A stretch of 64,000 bases of DNA from UBA11524 sp963642705. GTDB taxonomy: Bacteria; Bacillota; Clostridia; Christensenellales; Aristaeellaceae. Below, piece after piece: positions 59,042 through 64,000 of the stretch; the stretch's first letter is position 1; every line of letters starts with the position of its first letter. The stretch is from assembly GCA_963642705.1 (NCBI GenBank), contig CAVIHU010000004.1:62001-126000 (forward strand). Direction: 5' to 3'. Under the pieces are notes generated by a model that worked only from the letters and a program-made list of their open reading frames with translations, was not told the origin of the DNA and did no database searches. The position numbers and the translations under genes were made by a program.

Positions 59042-59998
59042 TTACCCCTTCACCGAACCGCCAGTGATGCCTTCCACATAGAACTTCTGCATGATGACGA
59101 ACAGAATCGAAATCGGAATGGACACAATTACACCGCCTGCGCAGAATTGCGCGAAGTAGTTATTCCGATTGACCTTGTCAACCATCGAGTAAAGCCCCAG
59201 CGCGACTGTTTTGCTAACGGACGTGCCGCTCGTCATCATCAAGTCGGCAAAGACGAAGTCCATCCACGGCGTCAGGAACGAGTTGATGACCGTGTAGACG
59301 ATGATGGGCTTCGACAGCGGCAGGATAATTTTCCAGAAGACGGTAAACTCGTTCGCACCTTCCAGATAGGCGGATTCGCGCAAGGACTTGCTGACCGTAT
59401 CGAAGAATCCCTTTGCAATCAGGTAGCCCATGCCCGAACCGGCGCTGTAGACAATTACCAGACCGGTCAGCGTTCCTGTCAGCCCGAATTCCTTCATGAT
59501 AAAGTACACCGCAATCATGCTCAGGAAGCCCGGAAAGAGATTCAGGATGATCGCGATGTTCATCATGGGCTTGCGCGCCTTGAAGCGCATACATGACATG
59601 GCGTATGCGACCATCAGCACAAACATGGTTGAGATGACGCATGTGAAGCACGCGACAATGAACGTGTTAAGCATCCACCGTGGAAACTGGTTGACAGAAT
59701 CCGGCACAAGAAGCGCTTTGTAATGGTCAAGCGTGTACGCCTTCGGGAAGAAGGTCGACAGGTTTGGTCCTTTGTCGATGCCGAAGGACGTAACGACCAG
59801 CCACAGAATTGGAATCAGCCAGAACGCCGCCAGCAGCGCCAGCACAACGTGGCGTACGGTCAGCCGGGCAAACTTCGCAGGCGTCAGGCGGTGCTTGTCG
59901 TGATTGCGGAGCGCCTCGGCACGGATGGCAGCCTCCTCGCGCGCGAGTGCCGCATGCTTCTCCTGCTCCGGCAGATGGTCGTATTTTGTTGTACTCAT
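59042..59998 (-). CDS. Carbohydrate ABC transporter permease, MalG type
   Basis: 318 residues with six membrane helices and the inner-membrane component EAA motif (ESAYLEGANEFTVFWKIILPLSKP), which docks the ATPase. About 55 N-terminal cytoplasmic residues precede the first helix. ATGA overlap with the partner permease. No ATP-binding subunit is encoded here, so a shared MsmK-type ATPase elsewhere is expected. Confidence 0.93.
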   Translation of the reverse strand: MSTTKYDHLPEQEKHAALAREEAAIRAEALRNHDKHRLTPAKFARLTVRHVVLALLAAFWLIPILWLVVTSFGIDKGPNLSTFFPKAYTLDHYKALLVPDSVNQFPRWMLNTFIVACFTCVISTMFVLMVAYAMSCMRFKARKPMMNIAIILNLFPGFLSMIAVYFIMKEFGLTGTLTGLVIVYSAGSGMGYLIAKGFFDTVSKSLRESAYLEGANEFTVFWKIILPLSKPIIVYTVINSFLTPWMDFVFADLMMTSGTSVSKTVALGLYSMVDKVNRNNYFAQFCAGGVIVSIPISILFVIMQKFYVEGITGGSVKG

Positions 59999-61452
59999 TG
60001 GAAGCTCTCCTCCTTATCGCCCTTAATCATGCGGCTGAAGGCAACCAGCGTCAGGATGGCGCAGACAACGAAGACGAGGATGCCGATGACGGACGCCATC
60101 TTGTAGTTACTCTGATCCTGCGTCAGGCGATACAGCCACGTCACCAGCAGGTCGACCTCGGTAGCGTTCGCGTTTGCCATCAGTTGGTCGGAGGTCGTGT
60201 ACACATCGCGACTGAGTAGCCAGATGACGTTGAAGTTGTTGATGTTCGCCACGAGCGAATTGACCAGCGACGGTCCGGTGATGAAGAGGATGTACGGCAT
60301 GGTGATGGACTTGAAGGACTGCCACGCGTTTGCGCCGTCAATGCGCGCCGCCTCGAGCAGCTCGGTTGGGATGTTCATCAGGATGCCGGTTGCAATCAGC
60401 ATCTGATAGGGGATGCCAACCCAGATGTTGATGAGGATAATCATTGGGCGTGCCCATGATGGATGCGTCAGGAACGGAATGTAATTCGCCGTCGGAATAG
60501 CGCCGATGGAGAACAGCCAGTCCGTGATGCCGAGGTTCTTGCAGACGGTGTTGACGATACCAAGGTCGGCGAAGAAGTTGCGGACGAGCAACAGTGAAAC
60601 GAATTGCGGCACTGCCATCGCAACCATGAAGCATGTGCGCCAGAACCGCTTGCACTTCGTATTGCGGTTGTTGATGAGCATCGCCATCAGGATACCGCCG
60701 ATATAGCACGTGAAGGTCGCCAGCACAGCCCAAATCAGCGTCCATGCCAGCACGCGCACGAACGCATACGCAAAAGAGCTGTCGGCGGTCATCGCGGTTA
60801 GTTTGCTGAAGTTGTCCAGCCCGACCCACGTGAAGAGCTTTGCCGGCGGCAGATGATTGCGGTCGTAGTTCGTGAAGCCGATGAGAATCATTACGATGAG
60901 CGGGATGATCGTGAACAGCACGACACCCAGCACCGGGAGCGTCAGCAACGTGCGATAGAACTTCTGGTCAAGCGCGTCATTGAGGTCATTGCGGAAGGTA
61001 TTGACGCGCTTGCCGCTCTTGGCGGTCAATTCGACCTCGCGTGCGTTGCGGATGTTGTGCATCCACAGGATGACTGCGGTGATGAGCAGCACAACGCCCA
61101 GTATGCCGAATAGCAAAATCAGGAAGGAGTTATCATAATCGTTAAACTCCATCTGCTTTGTTTCTTTGTTGTAGGCGCGAACCTGCTGCACCGTACCAAG
61201 CGTCGTCAGCTTGCCCATGTACGGGAAGAAGAACGCGGGAAAAACGTACAGAATGGCCGCCTGAACCAGGCAGATCAGGAAGCCTTTCAAATACTGTTTT
61301 CTCGCGAAGTAACCGGCACCGCACACGAGAGCGGAGAGCTTTACATAGATGTCACCCTCAGCAAAGGCACGGAATGTGGCGGTGAAAAATCCTGCAAGCG
61401 CCGTGAAAAAACGAGCGATGCCGGATTGCTTTTTCGTTTCGGTCAGACTCAT
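59995..61452 (-). CDS. Carbohydrate ABC transporter permease, MalF type with extra N-terminal helices
   Basis: 485 residues, larger than the usual 290-320 for Gram-positive sugar permeases. The C-terminal half is a standard permease with EAA loop (ELLEAARIDGANAWQSFKSITMPYI). The N-terminal half holds two additional helices (GFLICLVQAAILYVFPAFFFPY and FLILLFGILGVVLLITAVILW), as in enteric MalF, and so points to maltose/maltodextrin. ATG 61452 is preferred to 61458 for spacing from GGGAGG. Confidence 0.92.
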   Translation of the reverse strand: MSLTETKKQSGIARFFTALAGFFTATFRAFAEGDIYVKLSALVCGAGYFARKQYLKGFLICLVQAAILYVFPAFFFPYMGKLTTLGTVQQVRAYNKETKQMEFNDYDNSFLILLFGILGVVLLITAVILWMHNIRNAREVELTAKSGKRVNTFRNDLNDALDQKFYRTLLTLPVLGVVLFTIIPLIVMILIGFTNYDRNHLPPAKLFTWVGLDNFSKLTAMTADSSFAYAFVRVLAWTLIWAVLATFTCYIGGILMAMLINNRNTKCKRFWRTCFMVAMAVPQFVSLLLVRNFFADLGIVNTVCKNLGITDWLFSIGAIPTANYIPFLTHPSWARPMIILINIWVGIPYQMLIATGILMNIPTELLEAARIDGANAWQSFKSITMPYILFITGPSLVNSLVANINNFNVIWLLSRDVYTTSDQLMANANATEVDLLVTWLYRLTQDQSNYKMASVIGILVFVVCAILTLVAFSRMIKGDKEESFQ

Positions 61453-61478
61453 CTGCATCTGCCTCCCTGATACTTCAT

Positions 61479-61526
61479 AAAAAAGAGAGCCGCTCCGCTC
61501 AACTGCGTGAGTAAGCGGAGCGGCTG
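61479..61526 (-). terminator. Intercistronic terminator between the binding protein and permease genes
   Basis: Minus strand: a perfect 12-bp stem AGCCGCTCCGCT with AGCGGAGCGGCT, followed by CTCTTTTTTA. It sits inside the operon and would let only part of transcripts reach the permeases, giving excess binding protein. Confidence 0.85.
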
Positions 61527-61547
61527 GAAATTGCCTTGGAAGACGGA

Positions 61548-62774
61548 TTACAGGTCGCCAGGCGCGGTGATGCCGGCAACAGCATTGTCCAGCATGGTCT
61601 GCAGATCAGTGTTGTCAGGATTGCCGTTGACGATGATCTTGCCAAGCGCGGCAGCCGGATCCCAATACTTGCTGCCAACGCGCTGCACGGTGGAGTAGGC
61701 AGACTGGGCAGCCAGCGCGGCGATTGCCGGAGCAGCCTGAACAGCGTCAGACGCGGCAGCATTCACGTTGGACGGACCCTGACCGCGAAGCTCGAAGCGG
61801 GAAATCTGGCTCTCTTCGTTCGTCATGTACTCGGCGAAGAGCATCGCGTCGTAGACGTTGGCAGAGTAGGGGTTCACGCCAACGAGCTTGAAGCCGGCGA
61901 AGGAAGCCATTTGCACCTGCTGACCAGCAACGGTGTATGTCGGCAGCTTGCAGGCAGCATAGTTATCGCCCCACGCTTCCTGAGCAACGGTCGCGTTCCA
62001 GGTGCCGGATACGCCAGCAATGATGGAGCCGTCCTTCACGCCAGCCACGAAGGGATCGGAGTCTGCCTCGCGGAAGCCGGGGTTGGAAGTGACAGCAAGC
62101 AGCGCTTCGACGACCTGCACACCGGTAATGGCGGTATCGGTTGCGTTCCAGTTGCAGGTATTGGTAACGCCGTCATCCAGGACATGCATGTCCAGACCGG
62201 CACCCGCGAAGAAGGAGTAAATGTACCAGCCGTTGCTCATCGGGAATCCGACGTACTTACCGATGGATGCAGCCTTTTCCAGCATAGCATCGAGGGTCTG
62301 CACGTCCTCCACGGTGAAGTATTCCTTGTTGTAGAACATGAAGTAGCCGTTGTCAGCGGTCGCTGGATAAGCATAGAGATTGCCGTCCGAACCGGTCGCA
62401 GCCACGACAGAGCCAGCCTCGGCACCGCCGTTCGCCTCGATGATGGCATCGGCGTTCTCAACGACCTGCATCAGCGCGTTCGCGTTATACAGGGAGTTGA
62501 ACTGGTCATCCGCGAACGTGAACACGTCAGCAGCCGCCTCAACGTCGTTCAGGACGCGCTTGGAGCAGTCGCCCTCGGTCTGGATGTCCACGGAGATGTC
62601 ATACGTCTTCTCGGGATGCGCCGCCTTGAAGTTCTCAATGACGCCGTTGATCCACTCGATGTCCTGGTTGTCGCCGACCCACACGCGCAGGGAAACGGTC
62701 TCTTCTGCGGACGCGAAGCTGCACACGGACAGCACCATCACCGCAGCAAGAACCAGAGCCAGCAGCTTTTTCAT
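61548..62774 (-). CDS. Sugar ABC transporter substrate-binding protein (MalE-like)
   Basis: 408 residues with signal sequence MKKLLALVLAAVMVLSVCSF followed by ASAEE. An LSVC sequence could be a non-ideal lipobox; otherwise cutting after ASA would leave a soluble protein, odd for a Gram-positive binding protein. The mature part has the family pattern WVGDNQDIEWINGVIENFKAAHPEKTYDIS and later YPATADNGYFMFYNKEYF. ATG 62774 follows GGAGGTAAT. The adjacent amylase, MalQ and GlgP indicate a maltodextrin ligand. Confidence 0.9.
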   Translation of the reverse strand: MKKLLALVLAAVMVLSVCSFASAEETVSLRVWVGDNQDIEWINGVIENFKAAHPEKTYDISVDIQTEGDCSKRVLNDVEAAADVFTFADDQFNSLYNANALMQVVENADAIIEANGGAEAGSVVAATGSDGNLYAYPATADNGYFMFYNKEYFTVEDVQTLDAMLEKAASIGKYVGFPMSNGWYIYSFFAGAGLDMHVLDDGVTNTCNWNATDTAITGVQVVEALLAVTSNPGFREADSDPFVAGVKDGSIIAGVSGTWNATVAQEAWGDNYAACKLPTYTVAGQQVQMASFAGFKLVGVNPYSANVYDAMLFAEYMTNEESQISRFELRGQGPSNVNAAASDAVQAAPAIAALAAQSAYSTVQRVGSKYWDPAAALGKIIVNGNPDNTDLQTMLDNAVAGITAPGDL

Positions 62775-62861
62775 AAGAATTACCTCCTCTTCTATCTCAC
62801 GCGATGGCTCCGCCGTGCGGACGATTCCGCTAAAGCAGAAGCTCGCGAGGATGAACAAAAA

Positions 62862-63875
62862 TCAGGCTGATGTCCGGGCGGATTCGCGAATCACCAGCTT
62901 TGCCGGAACAGTGATGTGCCGCGGCGGCGCGTTTGATTCGAGCATTTCCATCAGCAGGTGGACGCTTTCACGGGCAATCTCTGCGATTGGCTGTTCAACA
63001 GTCGTCAGTCGCGGAATGAAGTATTTGCCCATCTCGATGCCGTCAAAGCCGATGACGCCGACATCCTCCGGCACGCGTCTGCCAATGTCTGTCAAGGCAC
63101 GGATGACACCCATTGCGACCGTGTCCGACATACAGAAAACAGCAGTCGTGTCGGGATGCGTTGCGAAAAAGGCACGAGTGGTGTCGTATGCATCCTTCAG
63201 GGAGAAGCGGCACTCAATGTAGCGTTCATCATTGAAAGGCACGTCAGCATCGGTCAGCGCCTGCATTGCGCCGGCATATCGCTGTGCAAAGCCGTCCGTG
63301 CCGAAGCGGTTGCCGCCGAATACGGCGATTTTGCGGTGACCGGCATTCAGTAGTAGCTGCATGGCGTCATGACCCATCTGCTGCTCGTTGGTGAAAACGC
63401 TTCCTGCGCGGGCAAGCGGTGTACCCTCTGCGTTTGCAGTGGCGAACACCATCGGCACGTCGAGCCCCTCAAGCCCCTTCGCACGGTTGTCGATGCGGCT
63501 GCCGAGGAAGATGAAGCCGCTGACACGCTTCTCATGCCACAACTGTGTCGCCGTCTGAAACTCGTCTGCCTTTTCATCAATAAACTCTGTCAGGAAGGCA
63601 GGTGCAAAGTCGCGTGCATACTGCAGCATCGCCTCGGCAAGCGCATTTAGGAACGGATTCTGCCGTCCGCGGAGAATCAACGCAACGGTCTCGGAATCCG
63701 GTTGCTTCAGTCCTCGTGCGTTTGCATTGCCCACAAAGTGGTTCGCTGCCATGACCTGTTCGACCTTTTCGCGCGTCTTCGGGCTTACATCCGGTCGGTG
63801 ATTCAGTACGCGCGAAACGGTCGTGACGCTGACACCGGAGAGGTGCGCGATATCACGGATGGTACAGATTTTCAA
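62862..63875 (-). CDS. LacI-family transcriptional regulator (maltodextrin/starch)
   Basis: 337 residues: N-terminal helix-turn-helix (TIRDIAHLSGVSVTTVSRVLNHRPDVSPKTREKV) with hinge, then a periplasmic-binding-protein-like sensor domain. The start is TTG 63875, 8 bases after GGAGG. It heads the unit lacI-malE-malF-malG; matching operator-like sequences lie just after its promoter and before malQ. Repression relieved by a maltodextrin is the natural inference, but activation is possible as for some LacI-type maltose regulators. Confidence 0.93.
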   Translation of the reverse strand: MKICTIRDIAHLSGVSVTTVSRVLNHRPDVSPKTREKVEQVMAANHFVGNANARGLKQPDSETVALILRGRQNPFLNALAEAMLQYARDFAPAFLTEFIDEKADEFQTATQLWHEKRVSGFIFLGSRIDNRAKGLEGLDVPMVFATANAEGTPLARAGSVFTNEQQMGHDAMQLLLNAGHRKIAVFGGNRFGTDGFAQRYAGAMQALTDADVPFNDERYIECRFSLKDAYDTTRAFFATHPDTTAVFCMSDTVAMGVIRALTDIGRRVPEDVGVIGFDGIEMGKYFIPRLTTVEQPIAEIARESVHLLMEMLESNAPPRHITVPAKLVIRESARTSA

Positions 63876-63913
63876 CCGCTGCGCCTCCTCCGGTTGTCCG
63901 ATTCAAGCTTGCT

Positions 63914-63937
63914 GGAAACGATGTCGGTAACGATTCC
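63914..63937. promoter_or_regulatory. Tandem operator-like sites of the LacI-type regulator
   Basis: GGAAACGATGTC (63914-63925) directly followed by GGTAACGATTCC (63926-63937). The second matches the malQ site GGTAACGTTTCC in 11 of 12 bases. They lie between the promoter and the regulator's start codon. Confidence 0.6.
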
Positions 63938-63946
63938 GATGACTCT

Positions 63947-63975
63947 ATCGTAGCACATTGTACACGCAATGTCAA
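63947..63975 (-). promoter_or_regulatory. lacI-malEFG promoter
   Basis: Minus strand TTGACA (63970-63975), 17 bases, TACGAT (63947-63952). Confidence 0.8.
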
Positions 63976-64000
63976 TAGGAAAATGACGAAAATAGTACAA

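Noticed and set aside
58830..59081. 83-codon plus-strand frame between the amylase and malG genes
   Set aside because: No recognisable ribosome site spacing or promoter, overlaps a hairpin and the end of malG; no protein features.
1..64000. Mobile elements, prophage or recent horizontal island
   Set aside because: No transposase, integrase, terminal repeats or att-like repeats were seen, and gene blocks follow conserved Firmicute order with uniform codon style.

Overview
The window reads as a chromosomal stretch of a moderately GC-rich (by eye mid-50s %), spore-lineage member of the Clostridia. This is inferred from a sigH gene in the usual mrnC-thyX-rlmB-yacP-sigH order, an rnj-ylbF-mltG-U32 block, a yicC-gmk-rpoZ-coaBC block, Rex, T-box and SAM-I leaders, strong AGGAGG ribosome binding sites and an eight-gene sodium-pump/gluconeogenic region typical of fermenters. 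No rRNA, CRISPR array, phage, transposase or insertion sequence was seen. Genes are dense and most promoters are textbook TTGACA-N17-TATAAT.

Layout. 1-1.7 kb: the end of a capsule/exopolysaccharide phosphoregulatory module (Wzz end, BY-kinase, PHP phosphatase). 1.7-2.9 kb: a secreted SH3b protein. 3.2-4.8 kb: kduI-kduD for uronate (pectin) breakdown with a perfect 16-bp operator-like palindrome. 5-11 kb: secG, a gntR-pepF pair, metK under a SAM-I riboswitch, the SRP RNA gene and glyA. 11-21 kb: RNase J (behind an unexplained structured leader), ylbF, mltG (apparently starting at CTG), U32 protease-like protein, rex with its own operator, VanW-like protein, ComEA-like protein, DUF2500 protein, dnaX. 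21-28 kb: a biotin-dependent carboxyltransferase/Na+ pump cluster with both a 12S-type (MmdA) and a 5S-type (OadA) transferase sharing one separate biotin carrier, then pckA. 28-31.6 kb: padR, a 51-codon gene and a HAAS/DUF4097 protein, then icd. 31.7-34.7 kb: yicC-gmk-rpoZ-coaBC.

34.7-40.9 kb (minus): a seven-gene transcription unit: MacA-like adaptor, ABC ATPase, FtsX-type permease, response regulator, histidine kinase, small alarmone synthetase, TIM-barrel protein of unknown role. 41-44.4 kb (minus): a Tyr-type T-box drives an aminotransferase, tyrS and yigZ. 44.5-48.2 kb: mrnC-thyX-rlmB-yacP-sigH. 48.2-49.4 kb: DAHP synthase behind a ribosome-mediated attenuator with a 19-residue leader peptide holding two Phe and three consecutive Tyr codons. 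49.7-53 kb: MATE exporter, ECF sigma factor with putative anti-sigma protein, tRNA-Val(GAC). 53-64 kb (minus): alpha-glucan use: LacI-type regulator, binding protein, two permeases, secreted amylase, MalQ and glycogen/maltodextrin phosphorylase, with matching operator-like sites before the regulator and before malQ-glgP.

How parts connect: starch is cut outside by the amylase, imported by the ABC system and phosphorolysed by MalQ/GlgP; PEP and oxaloacetate are interconverted by PckA, with carboxyl transfer and decarboxylation coupled to Na+ export by the Oad/Mmd proteins; aromatic amino acid status is sensed twice by different RNA devices (T-box at tyrS, leader peptide at DAHP synthase). The most notable items are the aromatic leader-peptide attenuator, the mixed 5S/12S decarboxylase cluster, the alarmone synthetase inside an envelope-stress-like operon, the structured RNA before rnj, and the PadR/small-protein/DUF4097 operon.
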